Assembly (NCBI GenBank): GCA_045631905.1
Contig: JAZQVO010000006.1
Span: 1 to 23,644 of the forward strand
Direction of reading: 5' to 3'
DNA length: 23,644 nucleotides
Origin: HGM04593 sp045631905
Lineage (GTDB): Bacteria > Bacteroidota > Bacteroidia > Bacteroidales > Bacteroidaceae
Shown piece after piece: positions 16,486-23,644 of this stretch (its first letter is position 1; the number at the start of each line of letters is the position of its first letter). Made by a program: the position numbers and the translations under genes. The notes under the pieces are model-generated. The model ran no database searches. It saw only the letters and a list, made by a program, of their open reading frames with translations, and was not told the DNA's origin.

Positions 16486-17286
16486 ATGATAAACGCAAAA
16501 ATAATAATAGTAGATGATAACCCTGCCGTGCTACAAACCTTGCGCACAATATTAAGCAGAGAGATTAAGATTGTTATAGCTGTTGCCACACCACAACTGC
16601 TACCCGCACTCATTGCAAAAGACGATGTAGATGCCGTTCTTCTCGATATGAATTTCGGCAACGGCAAACTCGATGGTAGCGACGGGCTTTTCTGGCTCAA
16701 ACGCATTAAAGAGGAAAGCAAACTGAGCGACCCACCATCGGTGGTTCTTATTACCGCATTCGGGGAGATTGAACTTGCTGTACAAGCTCTGAAAAACGGA
16801 GCCGATGATTTTATACAAAAACCATGGAACAACGAACGGCTAGTAGAAACCATGATTGATGCTGTTGTAAAACACAAGCAAGCAACCAACCCGTCGAGCA
16901 CCTCGAACAGCGAAAAAAACATCATCGACAGGCTCATACACTCGCTTGTGCAACGCTACGCCTCCACATACGCAAAGCCGATACCTGTAATAAGCAACGA
17001 GGCAATGATAGAACTTATAGCCATAGCCATGGAAGGCGATATAAGCCTATTGGAAGACACCATAGAACGCACCACATTATGGTGTAACAACAACACATGG
17101 GAAGCACTTGACATAACACGAGGAGAACCGCACACAACCACCACCGTAACAATAGAAGAGGCAGAGAAAAGCCTTATTCGCCACACGCTTAAAGCAACAA
17201 ACCACAACCTTGTAACAACCGCACAGACACTAGGGATAAGCAGGCAAACACTTTATAATAAAATGAAACGCTATGAGCTTTATTAA
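16486..17286 (+). CDS. Compact NtrC-type response regulator lacking the AAA+ ATPase core
   Basis: 266-residue DNA-binding regulator. The receiver domain (1-125) has the acidic pair D10/D11, phosphoacceptor D54, T90 and K112. Residues about 145-210 match the C-terminal helical lid of NtrC-type AAA+ domains (VQRYASTYAKP, ISNEAMIEL, LLEDTIERTTLW). A Fis-type helix-turn-helix follows at about 222-266 (TAQTLGISRQTLYNKMKR). Walker A, Walker B and the GAFTGA loop are absent, and the sensor-II arginine of the usual GNVREL motif is replaced by serine (GDISLL, S187). It therefore cannot remodel sigma-54 polymerase by ATP hydrolysis and probably works as a simple activator or repressor. Family members are usually near 450 residues. 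The start was set at MINAKIIIVDDN; the longer open frame upstream is leader. The kinase gene overlaps its 3' end by 14 bases. Confidence 0.88.
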   Translation: MINAKIIIVDDNPAVLQTLRTILSREIKIVIAVATPQLLPALIAKDDVDAVLLDMNFGNGKLDGSDGLFWLKRIKEESKLSDPPSVVLITAFGEIELAVQALKNGADDFIQKPWNNERLVETMIDAVVKHKQATNPSSTSNSEKNIIDRLIHSLVQRYASTYAKPIPVISNEAMIELIAIAMEGDISLLEDTIERTTLWCNNNTWEALDITRGEPHTTTTVTIEEAEKSLIRHTLKATNHNLVTTAQTLGISRQTLYNKMKRYELY

Positions 17287-18232
17287 CAAACACTATACAA
17301 AACTTTGGATTGTCTCGCTATTGTTTCTACCAGTTACAAGCGTAACGGCGCACACCCTATACACAGGCAACGGCGACTACCGTCTGTTAATTATTGCATC
17401 GATAGCAATCTTTGCTGACATTTTGCTAATAATGAAGTTGTTACGCCACACCATTAATATAATATACCGCTTCATGGAATACCTGTCGGGCAAAGAGCAC
17501 AACACCTACTTTATCGTCGGTAACGACAACTTGTTAGGCCCATTGACCGAAAAGATAAACGAAACACTGCAACAAGCCGGCAAAGAGCGTGAAGCACTCG
17601 AAAGAACCCTTGCCTACAACGAACGCACCATGCGGGTGATGTCACACGAGTTGCGCAACTCGCTCGCACCCATAATTTCACTATCGGAAAGCACCAACGA
17701 CGGAAACATTAAAGAGAGCATGCAGGTAATACACAACCAAGCAACAGCCGTAAACAATTTTGTAAACGCCTTTCATCGCTTGTCGAACATACCTGAGCCG
17801 AACATAAAAGAGGTAAACACAGCCACTTTGTTCAAGAAGATAGCCCAACTGCTTTGTAACGAGAAAGGCAAATGCGGTTTACAATTTACATCTCCCCAGG
17901 AGTTTTATATAAAAGCCGATGCCAACCAACTAACGCTCATACTCATAAACCTCTTGCGTAATAGTTTTCAAGCATTAGAAGGGCAAAGCAACGGGATAAT
18001 AGAGGTGTGCGCATCGTCGGCCGAAGGGAAGAAGTATATTACTGTAAAGGATAACGGCCCCGGCATTGCCGACGAGGACAAAGAGCATATATTCGAACCC
18101 TTTTATTCAACCCAAGAGGGTGGCACGGGCATAGGGCTGCCCCTGTCGAGACAAATAATGTTCATGCACGGCGGAGATTTGAAGCTACTATCCACACGAG
18201 CAGGAAACACTATATTTATGTTACAATTTTAG
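17273..18232 (+). CDS. Compact sensor histidine kinase with minimal periplasmic loop
   Basis: 319-residue membrane kinase, partner of the overlapping response regulator. The first hydrophobic stretch (10-27, possibly a cleaved signal peptide ending VTSVTA) and a second (37-56) leave only about 10 residues outside the membrane. A short helix leads to the H-box VMSHELRNSLAP (H125), then the N-box NLLRN (N226, N230), the G1 box DNGPGI (260-265), the F-box region FEPFYS and the G2 box GGTGIGL (283-289); all are intact. The H-box resembles that of Bacteroidota kinases paired with NtrC-type regulators, which from memory are about 430 residues and carry a PAS domain before it; here there is no room for one. 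Its stop lies 3 bases from that of the convergent RND gene. Confidence 0.9.
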   Translation: MSFINKHYTKLWIVSLLFLPVTSVTAHTLYTGNGDYRLLIIASIAIFADILLIMKLLRHTINIIYRFMEYLSGKEHNTYFIVGNDNLLGPLTEKINETLQQAGKEREALERTLAYNERTMRVMSHELRNSLAPIISLSESTNDGNIKESMQVIHNQATAVNNFVNAFHRLSNIPEPNIKEVNTATLFKKIAQLLCNEKGKCGLQFTSPQEFYIKADANQLTLILINLLRNSFQALEGQSNGIIEVCASSAEGKKYITVKDNGPGIADEDKEHIFEPFYSTQEGGTGIGLPLSRQIMFMHGGDLKLLSTRAGNTIFMLQF

Positions 18233-18235
18233 ACA

Positions 18236-21200
18236 CTACACCCAGCCTCTACGCACAACCCAACGGTAAATTATGGGAATTACATAGATGTTGAGTATCG
18301 TCGACGACAAAAGACCACCAAGCACAACAACAGCCATGGGGCTCTGAATTTCGTTACCACTCTTGCTACCGGCAAGAATCATGGGTATGAGCGCAAGAGC
18401 CGATGTAAAAGCTGTCATGAGAATGGGTGTGAGCCTGTCGCCCGAGCCTGTCGCCACAATCTCGTCGAGCTCCATACCCTCGGCACGCAAATGCTGATAG
18501 CGCGACACGAGCAATATACCGTTACGCGTTGCTATGCCGAAGAGAGTGATGAGACCTATTATGGCGGGGATACTCATAACCCCCGACGATATATATGTGG
18601 CAATTATACCACCTATGAGCGCAAGAGGCAGGTTTATGAGCACAATGAGCGAGAGCGAGGTGCTTTTAAACTCACCATACAGCAATACAAAAACCACAAG
18701 CACGGCAACAGCCGTTGTGAGCCACAATGTGCGCGATGCACTCTCGGCACTTTCAAACTGACCACCATATTCGAGACGGTAACCCTCTTCGAGCGAAAGC
18801 TCCTTTTCGAGATACCTCTCTATGCGCTCCACCGTGCCGGCCACATCGCTACTTGCAATATTTGCCGAAACAACCACCTTGCGTTGCACATTCTCGCGAC
18901 TTATGCTACCGGGCCCCCCCACCGATACAATATCGGCAACCTCGGTGAGCGCAACCTTACCACCCCGAGTATCTATGAGCGCACTCTTCACCCCGTCGAT
19001 GCTCTCGGTGTAATCCTTGTTAAGGCGTATTATGAGGTCGAAAGAACGCTCCTGCTCATACACCGTACCCACCTTCTTACCGGGGAAGGCGGTGAGCATG
19101 AAGTTATTAAACTGCTCCATGGTTATACCATAATGAGCAAGCCTGTCGCGACGTGCACGCACCTGCAACTGCGGTGTCTCCACCTGTTGCTCCACGTTCA
19201 CATCGACCACCTCGGGGAAGGCGGTGAGCAACCCTTTTATAGCGGTTCCCGTCTTAAACAATTTGCTAAGGTCGGGGCCGAAGATTTTTATTGCAAGGTC
19301 GGCCTGTGTACCCGACACCATGTGGTCTATTCGATGCTCCAAGGGTTGTCCCACCGATGTCACCACACCCGGAACACCCGCAAGACGTGCACGAACATCG
19401 TGAAGAAACTCGGCCTTGCTACGGTCGCCAAGTTCAAAATTAACATCAATCTCGGCACCGTTTGATGTTTGCGAGTGCTCGTCGAGTTCGCCTCGACCTG
19501 TGCGGCGAGCCGTGCTCACAACCTCGGGCACTTGCAAAAGTTCGCTCTCTATGAGAGCACCTATGCGGTTCGACTCTTCGAGCGACACACCCGGGCGCGA
19601 CACAGCCGATATCGTGAGAGCCTTCTCGTTAAACTCGGGCAAGAAACTGCGCCCCATGGTGGCAAAAAGCACCATGCACACAGCAAAAAGCACCACCAAC
19701 GACATAACAACAGCCTTTGAATGCTTCAACGCCCGTGCAAGCGAGTGCGAATAGTGCACAAGAAGCCACTTGTCCACCCAATTTTTCTTTTCGACACGTT
19801 GCAGGTAGCCATCGCTCGACAGCATGAGCTTGCAAAGCAAGGGAGTAACTGTCATCGCCACCACCAACGACATAACAAGTGCCACAAGATAGGCTATGCC
19901 GAGCGGTTTAAGCATGCGCCCTTCGAGCCCGCTCAAGAAGAAGAGAGGCACAAAGGTAACCATGATTATGAGCGTGGCGTGTATGATAGAGGCACGAATC
20001 TCCGAAGAGGCCTCGTACACAACCATAAAGGCCGATTTACGCTCCGCGACAGGCAACATGTGATTCTGTCGCAGACGCTTGTAAACATTCTCAACATCTA
20101 TTATCGCATCATCGACCAGCGAACCTATGGCTATACACATACCTCCCAAGGTCATGGTGTTTATATCCATGCCAAAGAGGTAGAGCACAATCATCGTTCC
20201 CAGCAGAGAGAGAGGTATGGCAAGCACCGATATAATTGTAGAACGCAAGCTCGTGAGAAAGAGGAAAAGCACAAAAACCACACATACGGCACCCTCAACG
20301 AGCGAACGCCCCACATTATTCACCGACGACTGTATGTAGTCGGCCTGACGAAAAATCTTGGTGTCGAGACGCACATCTGCGGGCAGTGATTTTGCTATCG
20401 CGCCAAGGTTACGCTCTATATTTTCGGTTACGTTAAGGGTGTTTATACCGGGCTGTTTAGATATTGAAAGTATTATCGATGGTTCACCGCTTTGCGAGGC
20501 ATAGCCCTGTTTCACGGCAGGAGCAATAACAACGTCGGCAACGTCGGCAACACGCACAGGAGCCTCGCCCTGCACCTTCACAAGAGTGTTACCAAGCTCC
20601 TCGATATTGTTTGTACGCCCCATGCCACGCAGGTTATACTCGTTGCCATAGTCGCGCACTATGCCGGCACCGCTGTTCACGCTCATAGAGGCCACCGCGG
20701 TCTCCAGCTCCTCCATGCTCACACCATACATGCGCATCTTCACAACATCAGCAAGCACCTGATACTGCTTGTAATCGCCACCAATTATAGTTACCTGCGA
20801 CACACCGCCCGTTGCAAGAATAGCAGGCTTGACAACCCACTCGGCAAGAGTACGTAGCTCCATCATAGAGGTTGTGTCGGCCTGCATGCCTATGAACATA
20901 ATCTCGCCCATAACACTCGACTGAGGCGCGAGCACAGGGACAATACCGCTTGGCAACTGGCCCGACAAGAGGCTCATCTTCTCGCTTATAATCTGACGCG
21001 CCTTGTAAATATCCATGCCCCAATCAAACTCAACCCACACAAAAGAGAAGCCCTGCGACGAAGAGGAGCGCACACGGCGCACGTTTGTGGCACCGTTCAC
21101 AGCCGTCTCTATGGGAAAAGTAACAAGACGCTCAATCTCCTCGGGTGCCATATCGGCCGCGTCGGTTAGAATAACCACGGTGGGCATTGTGAGGTCGGGG

Positions 21201-21316
21201 AAAACATCGACCTCTATGTTACGTGTCGAATATATACCGCCGATAACCACAAGCACCACAGCCAGAAGCACCGGGAGTCTATTATTCAGAGAGTATTTTA
21301 TTATTCTGTTAAGCAT
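18236..21316 (-). CDS. CusA/CzcA-type heavy-metal efflux RND permease
   Basis: 1026-residue inner-membrane proton antiporter of the HME-RND class, usual length for the family. Twelve membrane helices with two large periplasmic loops fit the pattern. The N-terminus (NIEVDVFPDLTMPTVVILT) and the charged helix-4 motif VDDAIIDVEN (401-410, with D402, D403, D407, E409) are typical of metal-exporting members, as is GFS...FDWGMDIYKARQ near residue 90-110. The region HRIDHMVSGTQADLAIKIFG belongs to the periplasmic cleft, but the metal cannot be assigned from it (copper, silver, zinc, cobalt or nickel). It starts 12 bases after the adaptor gene. Confidence 0.94.
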   Translation of the reverse strand: MLNRIIKYSLNNRLPVLLAVVLVVIGGIYSTRNIEVDVFPDLTMPTVVILTDAADMAPEEIERLVTFPIETAVNGATNVRRVRSSSSQGFSFVWVEFDWGMDIYKARQIISEKMSLLSGQLPSGIVPVLAPQSSVMGEIMFIGMQADTTSMMELRTLAEWVVKPAILATGGVSQVTIIGGDYKQYQVLADVVKMRMYGVSMEELETAVASMSVNSGAGIVRDYGNEYNLRGMGRTNNIEELGNTLVKVQGEAPVRVADVADVVIAPAVKQGYASQSGEPSIILSISKQPGINTLNVTENIERNLGAIAKSLPADVRLDTKIFRQADYIQSSVNNVGRSLVEGAVCVVFVLFLFLTSLRSTIISVLAIPLSLLGTMIVLYLFGMDINTMTLGGMCIAIGSLVDDAIIDVENVYKRLRQNHMLPVAERKSAFMVVYEASSEIRASIIHATLIIMVTFVPLFFLSGLEGRMLKPLGIAYLVALVMSLVVAMTVTPLLCKLMLSSDGYLQRVEKKNWVDKWLLVHYSHSLARALKHSKAVVMSLVVLFAVCMVLFATMGRSFLPEFNEKALTISAVSRPGVSLEESNRIGALIESELLQVPEVVSTARRTGRGELDEHSQTSNGAEIDVNFELGDRSKAEFLHDVRARLAGVPGVVTSVGQPLEHRIDHMVSGTQADLAIKIFGPDLSKLFKTGTAIKGLLTAFPEVVDVNVEQQVETPQLQVRARRDRLAHYGITMEQFNNFMLTAFPGKKVGTVYEQERSFDLIIRLNKDYTESIDGVKSALIDTRGGKVALTEVADIVSVGGPGSISRENVQRKVVVSANIASSDVAGTVERIERYLEKELSLEEGYRLEYGGQFESAESASRTLWLTTAVAVLVVFVLLYGEFKSTSLSLIVLINLPLALIGGIIATYISSGVMSIPAIIGLITLFGIATRNGILLVSRYQHLRAEGMELDEIVATGSGDRLTPILMTAFTSALALIPMILAGSKSGNEIQSPMAVVVLGGLLSSTILNIYVIPIIYRWVVRRGWV

Positions 21317-21328
21317 AGTGGTAGAGGT

Positions 21329-22876
21329 TTAATGTACATGACCTGCATGAGGGTCGAGAGCCGTGGCACCCTGCGACAATTTTAGCGAAACAGCACCTTT
21401 GGTCACAACACGCTCTCCCTTGTGCAACCCTTTGAGCACCTGCACCTGCACACCATCGGTGGCACCTGTCACCACCTCGCGTTTTTCGAAAGAGACAGGG
21501 GTGTGTTGTACAAAAACAAAGAAGTTACCCATCTCCTCCACAAGAGCCGAGCGCGGAACAACCACATGCTCAACACCACCTGTGTGCGAAGATATGTGCA
21601 ACGTAACTATGCTACCGGGCACAACATCGCCTATGTGCTTTGCCGTAACCGTTACAGGCAACATGGAGCAAGCGTTCACCGACGAGCCCACCGCCTCGAT
21701 TCGTGCATCGGCCTTGGCCATGGTGTAAACCTTGCCACAAGGCAACTCGATATTTACCTCCGCCACGTTGCGGAGCAACGATGCGTAACGCACCGGCAAC
21801 TCGGCCGAAATATTCATGGCACCATCGCGCTGAATAACTGCAAGAGGGGTACCGGCCTGCACATAATCGCCGTTGTTCACAAGCAACGAAGATACATAAC
21901 CGCTTATTAAGGATTTTATGGTTGCTTTACCCGAAGAGAAACTGCTTTTCATGCTGTTGTAGCGAGCCTCGGCCTGCGCAAGAAGAGCCTCGGCGGCCTC
22001 GTAGTCGCGTTTCGACACAATATTCTCTTTGTAAAGGGTGCTTTTGCGTTCAAAGTCGCTCTTTGCCACTTTATAGTTGCTCTCGGCCTCGGCAAACCTC
22101 ACTGCAACATCGTTGTCGGTGACACCGCTTCCATCGAGCACAAACAGAGCCTCCCCTGCTTTTATCTCCCTGCCTGCAACTATATTGCCTGCATACTGCA
22201 CCTTACCGCTTGCTGTAGCAACAAGTGTTGTAAAATTATCGGGGGTTGCTGTAACCTGCGCAGCCACCTTCACCGCACCGTTAAAGGTGCTTGTGGTTGC
22301 CGGGGCTGTTGCAAAATCAATCTTCCAACTCTGCTCCTTGGAAAAAGAGATATTATTCTCGTGAGAGTGAGGAGCCTCGTGAGCATGTTCCGCCTCGTGA
22401 GAGTGAGAAAGGTGCTCATGTTCCGCTTCGTGAGAGTGTTCCGCTTCGTGAGCATGCTCGTCGCCATGATTATGCTCACCTCCCACATGTACATGAACGC
22501 CAAGGAGCTCGTCGCCCACCTTAAAAAGCATATCTCCCACACCATGCACGGCAGGGGTAATGTTAAAGCTATAAATACCCTTGTGCGAAGGCTCCACCGA
22601 CAAAACGGTCTCTTTGCCACCTACCTTCAAGGCAACCTCCACCGCTCCACCATCATAGGGCTTGAACGAAGGGAGAGAGGTCGCATAGGCAACCACAGAG
22701 GCTTTATGCCCTGCCACAAGTTCATCGTACTGCACAAAAAGCTCCACCGACGAGCCATACTTTGTCGCATTCAACACAGGGTGTTCGTGGCTGTGCGCCT
22801 CCTCGCTCTTGTGGTCGTGCCCGGAACAGGCGCAGAAGAGAACCACAAGCAGTGTAAACAGAGATATGTTCTTCAT
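21329..22876 (-). CDS. CusB-type RND adaptor lipoprotein with histidine-rich segment
   Basis: 515-residue periplasmic adaptor of the downstream RND pump. A lipoprotein signal ends at C17 (LFCAC). Residues about 35-125 form an extra N-terminal beta domain (ELFVQYDELVAGHKASVVAY onward), and residues 128-172 contain 16 histidines in HEAEHSHE-like repeats; more histidines lie near the N-terminus (H20-H32) and in the C-terminal DPHAGHVH. The core adaptor follows: lipoyl-like domain (from about 195), a helical hairpin (about 258-320), then beta-barrel and membrane-proximal domains. The ordinary CusB core is about 350 residues, so the protein carries an N-terminal extension. The histidines suggest metal capture and delivery to the pump; Zn, Ni, Co or Cu are all possible. 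Confidence 0.92.
   Translation of the reverse strand: MKNISLFTLLVVLFCACSGHDHKSEEAHSHEHPVLNATKYGSSVELFVQYDELVAGHKASVVAYATSLPSFKPYDGGAVEVALKVGGKETVLSVEPSHKGIYSFNITPAVHGVGDMLFKVGDELLGVHVHVGGEHNHGDEHAHEAEHSHEAEHEHLSHSHEAEHAHEAPHSHENNISFSKEQSWKIDFATAPATTSTFNGAVKVAAQVTATPDNFTTLVATASGKVQYAGNIVAGREIKAGEALFVLDGSGVTDNDVAVRFAEAESNYKVAKSDFERKSTLYKENIVSKRDYEAAEALLAQAEARYNSMKSSFSSGKATIKSLISGYVSSLLVNNGDYVQAGTPLAVIQRDGAMNISAELPVRYASLLRNVAEVNIELPCGKVYTMAKADARIEAVGSSVNACSMLPVTVTAKHIGDVVPGSIVTLHISSHTGGVEHVVVPRSALVEEMGNFFVFVQHTPVSFEKREVVTGATDGVQVQVLKGLHKGERVVTKGAVSLKLSQGATALDPHAGHVH
22360..22460 (-). repeat. Short degenerate tandem repeats encoding the His-rich segment
   Basis: The DNA is built from near-repeats which on the + strand read GTGAGAGTG or GTGAGCATG joined by TTCCGC(T/C)TC. 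They encode His-Glu-Ala-Glu-His-type units of the CusB-like adaptor. All copies are in frame. Such repeats are prone to gain or loss of units by slippage, changing the number of histidines without breaking the gene. Confidence 0.7.
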
Positions 22877-22887
22877 GGTAATATTAT

Positions 22888-22953
22888 TTGCATTTTACTG
22901 CACGAAGATAATATTTTATTCTTGCAAATAGGTTGCAGAAAAAAGTTCTTGCA
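22888..22953. repeat. Four TTGCA copies upstream of the RND operon
   Basis: TTGCA occurs at 22888, 22922, 22933 and 22949 in the 141-base spacer before the cusB-like gene; the first of these copies is 12 bases from the start codon. Copies two and three are 11 bases apart, one helical turn. A near -7 element, TATCTTCG on the minus strand (22910-22903), lies between copies one and two. It is a weak candidate for a regulator-binding region; AT-rich composition could also explain it. Confidence 0.3.
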
Positions 22954-22956
22954 TAT

Positions 22957-22993
22957 AAAAAAACATGGGTGCATCAACCGATACACCCATGTT
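22957..22993 (-). terminator. Intrinsic terminator of the secreted-protein gene
   Basis: Arms AACATGGGTG (22962-22971) and CACCCATGTT (22984-22993) form a perfect 10-bp stem with a 12-base loop. On the minus strand the stem ends in a run of seven T. It starts about 25 bases after the stop codon at 23018 and separates that gene from the RND operon. Confidence 0.88.
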
Positions 22994-23017
22994 GTTATGA
23001 TATTGTTCTATCGTCTG

Positions 23018-23644
23018 TTACTTAACGATATACTTTTTACCGTTCTTAATAACGATACCTTTGTAAGTATCATCAACGGGCTGACCGAAGAGGTTATATG
23101 TTACACCGTTCTCGTTCAAAGCAGGATATACAATATCCTCGATGCCCGTAGGTACATCGTAGAAACCAGAAACATAAATCTTTGTATCTACGCTGTATAC
23201 TAACGAGTTGTTGATACCATCGTAAGAGTCGATGCAAGAATAAACGGGAGATTCAGAATCCCAAACTTCGCCTGTTTCAAAGTCGAATACATAATATCCA
23301 CCCGATGTAGAAGCCAATATTGCAGCAGCAGAAGAAGAATCAATAGTCATGGCTATTGCACTGTTCTCTATACCGCTTACAAACACGTCGTTCACAGTAC
23401 ATGTTGCCTTGTCGAGAGATGCCATGAATACATCGCTTGCAAGCTCGCCTGTGGTGATTGATGTATCGAAGGGAAGCTCGCCATAGAAAGTACCACCGAT
23501 AACAAGGTTCTCGCCAACTACATTCATGAACACGTTGTAGGGGTTAGAGATACCGTCGTGCATTGCTACGTCGAACTTCTTGGTAGATGTGCTTGTACCT
23601 ACTGTTGCCAAAACAAAACCATGCTCGTTAGAACCTGCATAGTC
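23018..23644 (-). CDS. Secreted protein, C-terminal part (cut by window end)
   Basis: The frame stays open to the last base, so only the last 208 residues are seen; the 5' end lies outside. The sequence is rich in Ser, Thr, Val and Gly with short beta-type segments (ENLVIGGTFYGELPF, KIYVSGFYD), suggesting a repeated beta structure such as a propeller or sandwich. The end, YNLFGQPVDDTYKGIVIKNG then KKYIVK, matches the C-terminal tail common on secreted Bacteroidales proteins and related to the type IX sorting domain. No catalytic motif is visible and no function is assigned. It is not in the RND operon because a terminator separates them. Confidence 0.8.
   Translation of the reverse strand, partial: DYAGSNEHGFVLATVGTSTSTKKFDVAMHDGISNPYNVFMNVVGENLVIGGTFYGELPFDTSITTGELASDVFMASLDKATCTVNDVFVSGIENSAIAMTIDSSSAAAILASTSGGYYVFDFETGEVWDSESPVYSCIDSYDGINNSLVYSVDTKIYVSGFYDVPTGIEDIVYPALNENGVTYNLFGQPVDDTYKGIVIKNGKKYIVK

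Noticed and set aside
18491..19465. Plus-strand open frame (324 codons) opposite the RND permease
   Set aside because: Antisense to a full-length RND gene, with low-complexity His/Thr/Tyr-rich translation and no family match. Shadow frame.
22360..22460. CRISPR-like array in the repeat region
   Set aside because: The repeats are about 9-18 bases, degenerate, without unique spacers, and encode the His-rich segment of the adaptor in frame.
10395..22876. A single combined exporter and metal-pump regulon
   Set aside because: The operons are separate, the RND spacer lacks the dyad found at 16400-16424, and no shared promoter feature was found; kept only as a possible sharing of the TolC-like channel.

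Overview
The window looks like chromosomal DNA of a Bacteroidota bacterium, most likely order Bacteroidales. The evidence is the linked set nadK / pdxJ-exbB-exbD-tonB-(DJ-1)-ispD-recG, promoter elements of the Bacteroides type (TAnnTTTG with an upstream TTG), and a protein whose last residues match the C-terminal tail common on secreted Bacteroidales proteins. No rRNA, tRNA, CRISPR array, integrase or insertion sequence was seen. No gap between genes exceeds about 190 bases.

Left part (1-10400): a two-gene minus-strand operon ndk-M23/LysM peptidase (1459 to 107) ends at a hairpin terminator at the window edge. Upstream lies a long minus-strand operon: pdxJ, exbB, exbD, tonB, a TIR-like/DUF4062-TPR protein, a DJ-1/PfpI protein, ispD and recG (9301 to 1592). 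It has very tight junctions, apart from 125 bases between pdxJ and exbB. nadK is divergent from pdxJ and ends at an 18-bp bidirectional terminator. The DUF4062-TPR gene is the one accessory-looking gene among housekeeping genes.

Middle part (10395-18232): a minus-strand four-gene exporter operon encodes TolC-type outer-membrane factor, HlyD-type adaptor, LolD/MacB-type ATPase and an 8-TM FtsX-type permease. It is driven from a good promoter at 16335-16366. Divergent from it is a two-component pair. The response regulator is of NtrC descent but has lost the AAA+ ATPase core. It keeps the receiver, the ATPase lid and the Fis helix-turn-helix. The histidine kinase has almost no periplasmic loop and no PAS domain. 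An 8-bp inverted repeat lies between the two divergent promoters and is a candidate operator.

Right part (18236-23644): a minus-strand CusB-CusA type RND heavy-metal efflux pair has a very histidine-rich adaptor and no outer-membrane partner in its operon. It converges on the kinase gene with 3 bp between stop codons. Last comes the C-terminal part of a secreted protein, cut by the window end and followed by a clear intrinsic terminator.

The most unusual item is the compact two-component system sitting beside an FtsX-type ABC exporter. A working hypothesis is a Bce-like circuit in which the exporter itself is the sensor and the ATPase-less regulator controls the exporter through ordinary sigma-70-type promoters. 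The DUF4062/TIR-like TPR gene embedded in the core operon is second.
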